Origin: Ficedula albicollis
Lineage: Eukaryota > Chordata > Aves > Passeriformes > Muscicapidae
Length of the DNA: 64,000 nucleotides
Assembly (NCBI RefSeq): GCF_000247815.1
Contig: NC_021685.1
Coordinates: forward strand, 15,136,318-15,200,317
Direction: 5' to 3'
In this document: piece after piece, positions 1 to 11,683 of the stretch
Numbering within the stretch: position 1 is the stretch's first letter
Layout: every line of letters starts with the position of its first letter
Notes under the pieces: model-generated
Databases searched by the model: none
The model's input: the letters and a program-made list of their open reading frames with translations, nothing else
What the model was told of the DNA's origin: nothing
Position numbers and translations under genes: made by a program

Positions 1-720
1 TTGCAGATGCATCACATCTATATGTGATATTTTGGTTGCAGTATTTGTCATTACTCAGAAGGATTTTTCAGCGCCAGAAGTTTGAGAACATGATGGGACT
101 GGCAGAGATAAGAACTGAAGGCATGTTTGATCAGAGCAATTGTGATGATTTCAGAGCTAACAGAGAAAATGCAATGAATTCCTTGGCTTTGTCCTCTAAA
201 CATTTTCCCCCATGAAAACCTTGGCAGCCTCAACCAGCTCCAAAAGCAGGAGATTTCTGTGCACATACTAAAGTCCTTGAAAGCACTTGAAGCATTTTTA
301 TTTGTGCGCACTTAAGTGAAACTTTTATTTTTATTTACCTTTGTATCTAGGCCAAGCACAAAAGAAGCAAGCTTATATTACCTGCAATGTATTGTATTAG
401 TGTGATGACAGTGCTAGTAAAGACCAATTTTTCTTTTGCAAAACTACCTCTACAAGTTGTTTGCCAAAAATGTTGAAATTTGGCCAAATCTTTTGATCAA
501 TATTGTATAAAATCTATGTTGCATCATCATACCAGTTTAGACTAACATCACCTTGTACAGTAATACTCAGTGGTTTTCTATGTTGCATCATCATACCAGT
601 TTAGACTAACGTCACCTTGTACAGTAATACTCAGTGTTTTTTTTATGCAATGGAATATATATTAAACTTCTTTAATAAACTAGTTGTTGTCCTCTACATT
701 TAATAAAGACATGAAAATAC
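1..720 (+). other. Possible 3' UTR end of an upstream gene (polyadenylation region)
   Basis: ATTAAA (661-666), AATAAA (674-679) and AATAAA (702-707) lie close together. A GT-rich stretch follows at about 728-760, the arrangement expected of a vertebrate cleavage and polyadenylation site on the + strand. One frame is open from the window edge to a TGA at 213-215. It could be the tail of a coding sequence with a UTR of about 500 bases, but I do not recognise the peptide and an open frame of this length also occurs by chance. AT-rich DNA produces AATAAA often, so the call is weak. The 64-bp duplication at 513-640 lies inside this block. Confidence 0.3.
513..640. repeat. 64-bp direct tandem duplication (2 copies)
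   Basis: Unit 513-576 is repeated at 577-640. The copies differ at one base inside (catcacc versus cgtcacc) and near the end, where the second copy runs into a T tract. Both copies lie in the possible 3' UTR. Confidence 0.9.
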
Positions 721-982
721 TGCAGATCCTTGTTTGTGCTTTTCTTCTCAGTGTTCAGGTCTAGATATTTATACAGCATTGCACATCTCCAGTAAAACAC
801 TTCATCAGCACCAAGAACTCAGTCAAATGAACTCTCACTTTAAAAGATACATATTTTGGTAAAACAACAGGTTCAGCAGAGCCTGTTTTTACTGTGGGTT
901 AAGCTTGGCCACAGCACCCTGAGCCTGGCAAGCTAGCTCAGCTGTGGAGCATAAATCTGTTTATACCATCAGAGCTGTGGGT
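721..982. other. Unique noncoding sequence
   Basis: No open frame, RNA gene or recognised repeat is visible. If the polyadenylation site to the left is real, this is 3' flanking DNA. Confidence 0.5.
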
Positions 983-1290
983 TGGGTCCAGCACTGGGTG
1001 CCGTGTAAATGATGCAGTGACTCTGCAGCTGCTCACCCAGACACTCCTTCACTCCCTCCTCTCAGTGTGATGGGGGAGCATAGGAGGGTGAAAAAGCTGT
1101 GAGTGGAGATCACTCACCAACTGCTATCACAGGGAATTAGGCTGTACTTGGGAAAAGTGAATTTCGTTTATAATAGAGTCAGATGGTAAGAAACAAAGAG
1201 AAAAGCAAAAACATATTTTCTGATCCTTTTTCCCAGGCTCAACTTCACTCCATTCCCTGTGGCCATACCTGCACAGGGACACCTGAGACA
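983..1290 (-). mobile_element. Degenerate endogenous retrovirus LTR-like fragment
   Basis: The block is GC-richer than its surroundings. It has the order 'CTCACCCAGAC...CCTTCACTCC...GATGGGGGAG...GGAGGGTGAAAAAGCTG' and then an A-rich section ending in a C-rich one. This resembles the reverse complement of a common avian ERVL-type LTR as I remember it. No TG/CA ends or target-site duplication can be assigned. Family, orientation and edges are inferred from general resemblance, so confidence is modest. Confidence 0.35.
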
Positions 1291-1986
1291 AACAGAGGAA
1301 TTGTCTATAAAGTTAAAAAAATGTTTCTATGACAATATGGCTGCATCAGGAAGAGAGAGATCAAGGTCTCGGGTTACCCTGGTTTCATCTGAGAGTTATT
1401 CAGTCTGTTTCACTTTCATTATTTTGTGACAAAGTAAAGCACAAGTGTGTTTTGAATTCTAGCATTATCGTTATACCTCTGTATTGGGTTTCATGCTGTA
1501 AACTTCTGTTATGAGCATTTTAGGAATCTCACTTTGTCTAAAGAGTGAAGAAACCTTTGCTACTTTTGCATCATAACATTAATCCAGGCTGGATACTTGC
1601 TAAAAATTCTTCCCTTTTTTGTCTTCCTGACTCCAAGATTTTCAGTCATTTATATTAAACAAACTTTGCTGTGGAGCTCTGTGCCAAACCATGGCTGCAG
1701 TATTAAATGGTGAATATGAGAGATTGTCATCTTGGTTACTACATGAGATTGCATTTAAAGTCATCTTTAGCTGCTAGTTTCTTTTTCTTATCAAATGGAA
1801 ACATGGCATTTCAGAGGCTGTTAATTCCAAGTCTTTGCTCTTGTGTTCTCTCTCTGATGCTGTGCTAAGACAGAAACAAGGCAGGAAAAGTCACACCCAC
1901 AGGCCTGATGAGAAGGTTAAGCTCAACCTCCATGGAGTTCCTAAATCAAGGGAAAAGTTATGATTTAATTTGGGCCATTATTCAGC
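1291..1986. other. Unique noncoding sequence
   Basis: AT-rich sequence with no supported gene. Short frames here lack recognisable protein character. Confidence 0.5.
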
Positions 1987-2116
1987 ATAGTTAACACTTA
2001 GGTTAACTCAGTCTCATGTGTGCAACGGCAAACTCCTGAGTCAGAGCAGAAATAGTTAACACTTAGGTTAACTCAGTCTCATGGGTGCAATGGCAAACTC
2101 CTGAGTCAGAGCAGAG
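1987..2116. repeat. 65-bp direct tandem duplication (2 copies)
   Basis: Unit 1987-2051 is repeated at 2052-2116 with two substitutions (gtgtgcaacgg versus gggtgcaatgg). The unit opens with ATAGTTAACACTTAGG. It abuts the 224-bp duplication on its right, so two different duplications sit end to end. Confidence 0.9.
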
Positions 2117-2563
2117 CTGCCAAAAGTGAGTTTCCTTTCCTGCTTTAGCCTATGACCTGCAGCTTGGACATCAATGACAGCACACAGCAGCCACACTCTG
2201 CTCAAGGTGCAGTGCTGAGCCCAGGAGCAGCTTTACTGTCATAGAGGGCAGTGGAACAGCCCCAGTGCTGGGAAGCAGCTATGTGCCCCCTTTTGGATTG
2301 CAGTGTTGAACTTAGTGCCAATGCTTTACTGCAGTAAAAACTGCCAAAAGTGAGTTTCCTTTCCTGCTTTAGCCTATGACCTGCAGCTTGGACATCAATG
2401 ACAGCACACAGCAGCCACACTCTGCTCAAGGTGCAGTGCTGAGCCCAGGAGCAGCTTTACTGTCATAGAGGGCAGTGGAACAGCCCCAGTGCTGGGAAGC
2501 AGCTATGTGCCCCCTTTTGGATTGCAGTGTTGAACTTAGTGCCAATGCTTTACTGCAGTAAAA
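2117..2563. repeat. 224-bp direct tandem duplication (2 copies)
   Basis: Unit 2117-2340 is repeated at 2341-2563, and I saw no internal difference by eye. Copies are head to tail with no spacer. The unit is moderately GC-rich and noncoding. Reverse-strand frames across it repeat the same peptide, which only reflects the duplication. Confidence 0.93.
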
Positions 2564-2685
2564 CCTGTTTCTAGGATGCAGGCTGAGTCCTCTCTCTGTA
2601 AGGCTCAGGGCCAAAGTGCACATGGCAATTCAGCTGAGTAGAAGATCCTGGGTTCACTGAGTGGCACAGCTGAATGTGGGATAAG

Positions 2686-3242
2686 TGTCCTGGTTTGACA
2701 TTGGCCAAACACAGGCACACACAAGAGTCATTCACTCACCTTCTTCTGCTACAGTCAGGCAGAGGAGAGGGAAAAAATTAACAAAGGGCTCATGACTTGA
2801 GATAAGGACTGGGAGAAAAGCACTCTAAAGGCAAAATAGGTTCAAATATAAAGGTATAAGGTAAATTTATGATTAACAGAGTCGAGGAGAATAATGAGAA
2901 GTAAAATAAGACTTTAAAACACCTTTTCCCCCCCCAGTCCCTCCCTGTTTCTCACCAACAGAACAGGGAGACAGGGCATGGATGTTTTGGTCAGTTAGTC
3001 ATTCAAGATCTTCTGTTTGCTCAGGGAGAGAAGTGTGTTCTCTGCTATGCTGCGAGTCCCTCCCACAGGCAAACAGCCAAAACTGTTATGCATGGGTCAC
3101 TTGTCCATGGGATGCAGTCTTTTAAGGATAGGCTGCTCTAGTTTGGCAGCAAGGTCCCTCTCTCTGTCTCTGGAAGCAGGACCCTCTCTCTGTTTGGGTC
3201 TCCCACTGGTTCACAGCTTTTCTCTGGCATCCACCTATTTTA
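2686..3242 (+). mobile_element. Endogenous retrovirus LTR, ERVK-like, truncated at 3' end
   Basis: It opens with TGTCCTGGTTTGA. The order of landmarks then matches a passerine ERVK-type LTR from memory: a CACTCACC stretch, 'GGGCTCATGACTTGAGATAAGGA', an A-rich section, 'GAGAAGTAAAATAAGACT', a C8 run at about 2929-2936, 'AGGGAGACAGGGCATGG', 'TTTTGGTCAGTTAG', then a CT-rich section. Similarity fades after about 3242 with no CA terminus or target-site duplication, so the right part is missing or decayed. No internal retroviral genes accompany it. The exact subfamily was not searched. Confidence 0.65.
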
Positions 3243-6200
3243 TGTAAAAAAGTTCCTTAGTTCATTCAAATTTGACAAAATAGGCTAGTGTTTAAACACT
3301 TTTTTTTCATTCTTGTTACTCAGCATTAGTTCCAATTTCTGTTTTAGGATTTGGAGTCAATCTAAAACACACATCCCGCTAAAAGGAAATCTTAGACTAT
3401 GTTTTAAAACACCTTTAAAGCTTATTTTCTGAATTCTTTTCTTTTGCTATAATACGCTAAATGCTTTATAATTAAGGCATGTTTAGTGGTTCTATAGTTA
3501 CCATTCACCCACTCCTCTCCTCAGAATACCAAAACCAAGGAGCTGCTGCCATTGAAAGAATGGGGTCCCATTCTTTCCTTAATGGATCGTGACTTTTTAA
3601 AACTGTATCCATTGTGGAAAGAATTCTAATTTTTCTTTTTTAAAGAAAACAAATAAAATCCCCTACAGCAAGTGCTAAAACTTCTTTCATGCACAAGCCT
3701 TACATCAGCAACTTCTTCAGAGGTGGCAGTTGCCTTAATATAATGAGACACTTTCTGCATGCTTCTATTCTAAGTGGCATTGAATTGCTGGGATATTGGC
3801 AAGCCTGTCCAGGAGACACCCAGCTTCTCTTCCTCTGGTTCTAGTTCACTTCACTTATGCTGAGTCTTCTGTTTGCTCTTGTCATTTGAGAATCCCCTAT
3901 TCAATGAAAACCTCCTTTCGAGACTAATTAAAACCAAACTAGATAGTTTCCTTGAAGCAAACATGCTATAAAGAATTGCACTGTCTCATTAGTAATAAAG
4001 AGACATCTGCCTTGCCAACTGAGGTTTTTGCAGCTGATTTTAGTGTAGTTATGATATTTAACAACTGCATATATTGAAGATTGTTTTTTTGGTATTCTCC
4101 ATGCTACTTTTCTTTGCATACACCATTCCATACCCATAATTGCTGCTGTTTTAATAAGGTGATGAACAGGTGCTTGACAAGTGCCGAAATGAACCCTTTC
4201 TCTTTTCTTACAGTAATTTAATATAACTAATAGGTAACAACATACAGCTTTCCATAGTCACATGCTGAGTTCTTGCTGATGCCATGATGCTGAGTGCTGT
4301 AGATGCACAGTACTGGCAGGTAGTTGCTGTCTAGATGTGGTACAGAGCCATAGATTTCTTTGCCTTGTGCTCAAATGTTTAATTTTACTTTTCATTTTCT
4401 GTTTTTATGTGTTTTTTTTCTTTTGGTGGTGGGGGTTTTTTTGGTGGTTGTTTTTGTTTTTGTTGTTTGGTTTTTTTTAAAACAGGGAGGCTTGTATTAT
4501 TTTGTTTTACACTCACCTGTGACGAAAGAAAAAATTGCAATGACTGATGTTGCACAAGACTATGCAGAGAGACTGCTCAGCTTTCTTGTATTGCAAATCA
4601 ACCTGCTTTATTTCCATTATCTCTACTCCAAGGGTGCAACTCTTTGTAACAGAGAGGCCAGAGGAGAGCTAGTATGTGTGGAGGGCTTCAGGAGACAAGT
4701 CACCATGATCTTTTGTTCATTACAGTCTTTTTAGTTGCACAATTTGCAGTGCATTCCTTTCTATTGGTCATTAGTCTAAAATTACTTGCTCCTTTTGACA
4801 ACACGCCACTTGTGTTTGCTTCTTATGATTGCAAAACACTTCTTAGAGTTATTCTGAAAAAGAATTTTATCAATTCTCTGTTTCAGCTGCTGAGATGTTA
4901 CTGCTGTGTGCCAGCTAGCATTTTTTAGCAGTAGGAAATCTACATGAGGGGAAGAGGGATTCATATTTAGCAAAAAGTAAAATAAGTAGAAAATGTCAGG
5001 TTTTGAGGGAGAATAAACTTTTGAAGCCATGTAAAGCCTGTTCTGATTTGCCAGTTTCCTGAATTACTGTTCACAGAGTGAACAATGAAGGGGCATATTT
5101 TACTCTAAATTATGCATCATAGTTAAAATGAAAATGCACTGCAAAAAGCTTGAGAGACACTAAGCAATAAGATTTAGTCAATAACAGTTGGGCGATAAAC
5201 TTGGAGAAATCCTTAAGAAACACCAAAATGGACAGTAAATTCCTGTTAGCAGACAAAACCAAGATCCCCATGCTGCAGTGCTGAACATGCTGGAGCAGCA
5301 CTGAAAATACAAGGATATTAGACATTACCAGCTAAATATATAGAAACAGGAAAATTATTTATGCCACTTTTCTTATAGACGAGGAAAAAGCTTATATGTA
5401 ATTATGTCAGAACACCTCCAAATTTAGCAAATACATTTTATAATGCTACTATCTGGAGTTTTCTGATTTTTTTCACATGAAAGCCTGAGCTAACTTTTCC
5501 ATAATGGAATGCCCACCTGTTATCTCTACTTTCCTCATCAGTTCTTTAAGTTTTTGCTGCAAACATGTGCCTTCTGCCTTTTTATTGGTAAAGTATTTAA
5601 TTTTTCAATCTACTTGGGACAATAGTTTTTTATATGAGGGGCTGTTTGACACAGTGTGGCATTTTCTGCCAGATGGCATTTTTCAGTCTCTGCTTTGATA
5701 CTGACAGCCTTCTGCAGGCAAAGGTGTATTTAAGATGGAAATTTTTTTTGACATACTGAATAGAAGACTATAGTTGAGCAAGTTTAACTCATACAGGTAA
5801 AGAAATCTCAATTTCTGCTGGTGGTATTTTATGCACATTGGTATTTCCACTGGAGTTTACATATCAATACCTTAATCTGCTTCTTATCTCTAATACAAAA
5901 GGAGTTCATCTGGCATGCTTTAATTTGATGCATCATTACAAGTAATAATCTTGGCAAGTTTATAAATCTGGCAAAGCACCACACTTCAGGTTTGGAAAAT
6001 AATATTTTCCTCTCAACTTTTTGTTTTTAACCAATTAATCAATCTCTCTTGCTGTTACAAACTAATGCAATCTATGATAAGTGGTACAGGTGACCTTCTT
6101 GAGGGAAGAAGGGTGCTGCTGTAATAACTGAACATTTACCTGGGTTAATGTTGCTGCTAACAGAATTCTGCAGTGATTACCATAACAGAAAACCTGCATG

Positions 6201-8560
6201 CATCCTGTTCTTCCTAACCACCACATTCGTGTCAGGGCAATGTGTGGATGTGTTTATCACTCACTGAAGGATTCAGACTGGTTACACTGATTGACTGTAA
6301 GATGCTGTGACTAATGAATTCATGTACAGAGGTGTTGGTGCTAGGATGGAAGAGGGAGTGAGATGTCATGGCAATTCAAGAAGTGCACTTACATCTGGAG
6401 TGTTTTCTGCATTTAACAGGGGAGACCTACTCCTTTTCTTCCAGCTGGTGTCAAACACTGAATATTAACTTTATCTTTCTGGATTATTAATTGTCACTGA
6501 AGGGTGGGCACAGCATACAAAAAGGCACACTGCATTTCAGAAGGCTAATACTCCATTTATTACAACAGTTGACTGTCTTCTGTACACTCCACAAGGTTTA
6601 CACTTTATTCACTGGCTACAATAGATCAACACAATGTTCATTGGTGTAAAACCATCTATGCCTCTGTTTTCCACAAAACTTTTCTAAAAATACTTTTCCC
6701 AGCTCAGGGTTTCTTTCTGCTTATCGCCTTCTCCTTCTTCTCTTCTTGGTCTCCATGCCAACAGCCTTGGTCAGAGAATACTTCTCAAAACGAAGCTCAT
6801 TCATTAACCCTCTCTAGCCCACAGAGCAGCTGTGGGTCCTACCATAATTAATACTGTGGATCTGCACAGGTGTTTGTGGGGGATGCTCTTGCATAGGTCT
6901 CTAAGTTGTGCTGCAGGGGGAGATAAACCTTCCAGTTCTGAAGCTTTTAATTGCTGTGTCCAGCCTTGCAGCTTCCTGAGCTCTAGATCTTTGAATCTGC
7001 CTTTCAGTTCAGCCTGAGGGGTTGTTGCATATTATATGTCTCTGTACTAATGCTGAATAAATGAGAGCCATTTTTGCTGTATCAGCTTGGGTTCTACAAC
7101 CCATTTTTGCTTCTTCCTCCTCTGAGTTTTCTAGAAAAGCAGAAAAAAGGGTTTTTCTTTCCCCCCAGTCAATGAAGATGCATTCCTACAGCAATGTAGG
7201 GTGTAATTAAGGTCAGGGTTGAGTCTTGAAACATCTTCCTATCTTGCCCTCAGTCTGGAGACCCACTAATGAGTGCTGCATTTATACAAGTCAGAGGAAG
7301 ATGTTCCTGTTGCACATGGATGAGGTTCCCTCTCAGTCATCTTCTCTGGAGCCTGAACAGGCTTGTCTTGGAGCTGGGCTGGGCTTGCAGTGACTCTTGG
7401 CCAGGACACCCATGACCCCAGCACATTCAGAGCATGTCACAGATGTAAAAATGGGTGCAGGTAGGAACAGAACTTTCCAAGTGCTGCACATGAGGTTGTT
7501 TTGGAAGTGCTTCCAAGACTAGCACTGGACTTTGAAGGAATGCTTAAAAACCAAGTGAAGTAGCATGTGCACCAGCTGGCACTCATTGATTTTTTAATTG
7601 AAAAAAAAAAAGACAATTTGCAGCAGACACTTGGCCACATTGTGCTGAGCTGAATGGCAAGTAGGTGGCAGCAGGACATACTGAAAGCAACATGCCTGAA
7701 GGTGCTGGGACTTGGCTGGGTACCCCTTGCATAAATAGCCCTGTTGAGTGGCAGGCCACAAGAGAATTTGCTTGTGTTAGTGAGCTTCCAAGCGTTCATT
7801 ACTTTTTAATGACTCAAATTAAAAAAATGATTGTAGAAGTTAACATTTGTAGCTTTTCTATGGTGCAGTAGCTGGTGGAAAAGCCCCCATGTGGCTGAAA
7901 TTCCAGGGGGTGGTCATATGTCAAGCTTTCTTGATAAATACTAGAGTTTAAAAAATGATCCACAGTGAACTAAAAAAAAAAAAATGTAGAGGTAAAGGAA
8001 GCAAAACTACTCAGGTTTTTTAAATCATGTGCACTGTGGGGGCTATTGCTAACCTTTTGGACTTTAGCTACATCTGCACTAGAGTCTGATTTCTTCAGTT
8101 GGAGATTGGAGTCAAACAAAGCTGCTTTGCCATGGGATGCAGAAATGCACACAGCCATCCAGCCAATGTTGGTAACAGAAATGAAGTTCCACCTCACAGC
8201 CCAGTCCTTTTGTCTCTGGGTTTGGTTTTAAATGTGTGATCTCTTTATCCTTTGTAATTCAATAGTACAGTGTCTCTATATGTGTCAGGATTAATATTCA
8301 TAAAGTGCTCTAGGCAAATTAACAATCCACATCACCAAATTGTCATATCTGACTTCTTTCACACCATTAAAAAGGAGAATTGAGTCCTCAAGATTTGACT
8401 CTCCTGAGTTCCTGCTTTGAAGTAATATGATGAACCTATTTACAAGTGAAAACATTAAGTTTCAGACATACACAGGCATATCCATGTAGTAACCTTTTTA
8501 TTTTGTTATTCCCCAGATATTACCCTTGTCTCTTTGATTCCTGTAAAATGTAGGCTGCTG
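3243..8560. other. Unique AT-rich noncoding stretch
   Basis: I saw no gene, recognisable transposon or structured RNA. A G/T-rich low-complexity patch lies at about 4410-4482. Open frames of up to about 124 codons are scattered on both strands, without splice-supported structure or recognisable domains. Confidence 0.5.
4410..4482. repeat. G/T-rich low-complexity tract
   Basis: T runs are interrupted by GG and GGTGG, running into TTTTAAAACAGGG. One frame translates as a hydrophobic Phe/Val run, which is purely compositional. Confidence 0.8.
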
Positions 8561-8600
8561 GACCCAGATAATTGCTCTTAGACCAAGATAATTGCTCTTG
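8561..8600. repeat. 20-bp direct repeat (2 copies)
   Basis: GACCCAGATAATTGCTCTTA at 8561-8580 is followed directly by a copy with two substitutions at 8581-8600. It is the shortest class of tandem duplicate in the window. Confidence 0.85.
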
Positions 8601-8765
8601 GACAAAGTTGTTTTATTAACGTGCACATCAGCACTACAGTCCAGTCCTGCTGAGGCCTTGCTGCAGTATATATGGGAGGTACACATAGAACAGCAGAGAA
8701 AAACCCCAAAAAGAAGAATTCACATGCCTACCAGCTTACTTTTTGGCTCTTTTCCTTTTTTTCCC

Positions 8766-8782
8766 TTTTTTTTTTTTTTTTT

Positions 8783-8815
<33 letters not shown>

Positions 8816-8828
8816 TTTTTTTTTTTTT
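8766..8828. repeat. Pyrimidine homopolymer tract T17-A-C32-T13
   Basis: T 8766-8782, A 8783, C 8784-8815 and T 8816-8828. It may be a native homopyrimidine tract whose length is unreliable, or a mis-filled gap. The same C-then-T order occurs at 62908-63253, beside an adapter fragment. Polyproline and polyglycine frames over it are not genes. Confidence 0.95.
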
Positions 8829-9397
8829 ATTTTTATTAGGCATGCATCAAAACTCTTCAATTTACCAAGCAAATGTGAAGCCCTTAAGAGTGGAAACCAG
8901 GGGTGAAAGTAGACTCTTGCAGTAAGATTGCAGAAAGGATTTTCTGCTGTGCAGATTTTCTCATCCATGCACATTAGAGAACAGATGTTTTATCCTCTGC
9001 CATTGGCAAAGAAATCCACCCTGTTTAATCGTATTTTTATCCTGTGACTCAGCAATAGCTGTGCTATTGTATCTCAGCATTCTGGTTGACATTGACTGCT
9101 TAATCTCCAGCATAAAATTTAGCAAGTCTGGTAAGGTCAGTTCTACTTAAATGAACTTGCTAGTTCTTACAAGTCTCTCTCTCTCTTGATGGGGCACAAG
9201 AAAGAGGTGGAGCAAGAAAAGAAGTTATTTTAATATCCTTGTGAAGGTCTTTCTCAGCTTCTCGTTACAGACTTTTGATAAGAGGGGCAGTCTGGAAAAA
9301 TGAGCACAGACTTACTCTTTATTGTTCTTTCAGATAGCATCAATCTATGAAATAGTCATGTATCAGCATATATCTGTATTGTTAGTACGATAAATTT
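8829..9397. other. Unique noncoding sequence
   Basis: Nothing recognised apart from a short (TC)n stretch near 9175-9186. Confidence 0.5.
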
Positions 9398-9536
9398 TAG
9401 AAAGCACAGATTTAAGAGATGTAATCAGGGACACAATCAGGAGCACCAACAAACATTTATTCTGCAATAGAAAGCACAGATTTAAGAGATGTAATCAGGG
9501 ACACAATCAGGAGCACCAATAAACATTTACTCTGCA
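9398..9536. repeat. 70-bp direct tandem duplication (2 copies)
   Basis: Unit 9398-9467 begins TAGAAAGCACAGATTTAAG and is repeated at 9468-9536 with two substitutions near the end of the unit. Confidence 0.92.
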
Positions 9537-9758
9537 GTGTTTAGACTGTGGAGAAACCTGCACTGGTGTTTGCTGCAGGATCTCACATGTAGAGCATATT
9601 CAAATGAAAGGACTGATTAGTTAAGCCAGGATAAGAGTGTTGGTCTTTCAATGAATAATGGCAGTGAAACAGTATCCTAACATTATTTTTTCATTTCATT
9701 ATGACCTTTGGCTCAAAATGACAGTAGGTCTTAAACACACAACTGGAAGCAACATAAA

Positions 9759-9935
9759 TTTTAAGTGTATGTGAGAGGGTTTTTTTTTTTTAAATTAGGG
9801 ACTGATAAATATGTAAATCTGGGATTTGAACCTTTTAAAGTTCATATTTTTAAGTGTATGTGAGAGGGTTTTTTTTTTTAAAATTAGGGACTGATAAATA
9901 TGTAAATCTGGAATTTGAACCTTTTAAAGTTCATA
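9759..9935. repeat. 89-bp direct tandem duplication (2 copies)
   Basis: Unit 9759-9847 is repeated at 9848-9935. Differences are one base in the T-run boundary and one substitution (tgggatttg versus tggaatttg). Confidence 0.92.
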
Positions 9936-11078
9936 CGAGCTAAATTAAAAGTTTGACAACAATTCAGGTCTGAAATTTTGGTCTAGCTCTTTTTTCAGTG
10001 GAACTGCCTTACCAGTCTTTTTTATTTTTTTTTTAATGCCACACAATGGAATTTAGTGTAAACTGATCCAGTCATTTTTTCAGAAGTATCACATCTTAAT
10101 ATGGATTCTCTTGCTTTCTGTTAGTGTAGCATTTCTCCAGGATTTTCTCTGAAATCAAATGTGTTAAAAATGTTTTGACCAAGTTTAAGACTAAGAATAG
10201 TGTGATACACAGAGGTACCTGGAAAAAATCAAAGCAAGTGTAAATTATGATTTGAAAAAAGACATTATTGCTCTATTCCCCACCCCCAGAAAGTGAACAA
10301 AACCTATTTTATAGAGAGACCAGCACGAACTGAGTGCCTAGAGAAAGGCAAAGCTTTACATGGTACTTGTAAAGTTCAAGGCTACTTTGAAGACTGAAAT
10401 TTCTTTGATCTGTTGGTGTAGCAGGGAAAGCATTAGCAGCATGCCAGGGTCTGGATAGGCAAAAAGATTTTGTGGATATCAGCTGTACTTTTTAACACAA
10501 ATTCACTTACTTGCAACTAAAAGAAGTGCGAAAAGACATTTGAGTTAAAGTTCACATTTATTTTAAAAGTTGGTATAATTGCAGGCGCCCAAGATTTAAG
10601 AGCAATTAATGTTAGAACTATTTCCCTTAATCTAGTTCACTTTACTTAATCATGACTAGAAATAATCACTGATTGTAGCAAATTGCAGTTTGCCAGCATA
10701 GTACTTTCAGTTTTGCTGAATCCCTTGTAGGCAATAATTTCAATTTTTACTGCAAGTATTTTAGCCATTTCAAAACAGACCTCAGAAAAGATTTCCTAGT
10801 TAAATTATATTAAATGATATTGCCTCCTTAATACTTTATATAAGCTAGTATAAATTAGTTTCCTCTTTATTTTATCTCTATGAATGGTATTCCAAAATGT
10901 CTGTCTCTTTGTGACTGCTTCAAAACCTTCTATTAATCTCATAACCAATGAGTATTCATTTATTTTATTGTTTTTAGCTTGGAGGATCTTCTGTCTTTTA
11001 CATGTTCTCTTAATTTTATTATTACATTATTTATTATTTTTATTTAAGAGTGGCACTGAACTGCCAGCCTGCAGCTCT
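9936..11078. other. Unique AT-rich noncoding sequence
   Basis: No supported feature. Several T and A tracts are present, and frames are short. Confidence 0.5.
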
Positions 11079-11132
11079 CTTTGCTTCTTTACTTCTGCCT
11101 GGTAGCTTTGCTTCTTTATTTCTGCCTGGTAG
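11079..11132. repeat. 27-bp direct repeat (2 copies)
   Basis: Unit 11079-11105 begins CTTTGCTTCTTTACTTCTGC. It is repeated at 11106-11132 with one substitution. Confidence 0.88.
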
Positions 11133-11454
11133 AAGAAATTTCAGGTTATAGTTTGAGTTAAGACGCTTTTCTATTATAGTATTCAAGACTGTTGGTTTTT
11201 TTTATGATTTCACCATTAATACCACTTTTTAATTTGTGGTACTTGTAATGCCCCTAACTCTGTCTTTTAATAGGTTGCCAAGATTTTGCCTGACCTGATC
11301 ACAGTGAAAGCTGAAAGGGACACTATAGGCTAAAGATGGCCCTGTAGCTGGTTTGATAATTCTCAGTAACTCCAAAGCTAAGCCTGGTGGTACCTGCAGC
11401 ATTTTGTCTCATGTTTCCTTAGTGGAACCTGATCCACACTTCTGACCAAAATAG
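11133..11454. other. Unique noncoding sequence
   Basis: Nothing recognised. Confidence 0.5.
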
Positions 11455-11603
11455 AAAAAAAAAAAAAAAAAGGGTTTTCTGATGAAGAGGTAAAGACTGT
11501 ACTTGCCAAAGCCTGCTAGAATGTCAAAAAAAAAAAAAAAAAAAAAAAGGGTTTTCTGATGAAGAGGTAAAGACTGTACTTGCCAAAGCCTGCTAGAATG
11601 TCA
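11455..11603. repeat. 77-bp direct duplication led by poly-A (2 copies)
   Basis: Each copy is an A run followed by GGGTTTTCTGATGAAGAGG and the same downstream sequence. The first A run is 17 long (11455-11471) and the second 23 (11526-11548). The non-A part looks identical. Confidence 0.92.
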
Positions 11604-11683
11604 TTGATGTAAACAGGTCTGCAAGTCCCAGTATTTGCAATTCTGGCTGTGGTATCCATGTAGAATTCCTTGAATTTTTCATT

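Noticed and set aside
2202..2623. Two similar reverse-strand frames as a small gene family
   Set aside because: The similarity comes from the 224-bp tandem duplication. Neither peptide has recognisable protein character.
7437..7871. Overlapping frames on opposite strands (120 and 68 codons)
   Set aside because: No homology recognised and no splice or promoter context. Composition is ordinary for noncoding DNA.
8592..8974. Proline- and glycine-rich frames of 60-104 codons
   Set aside because: They are products of the C32 and flanking T tracts.
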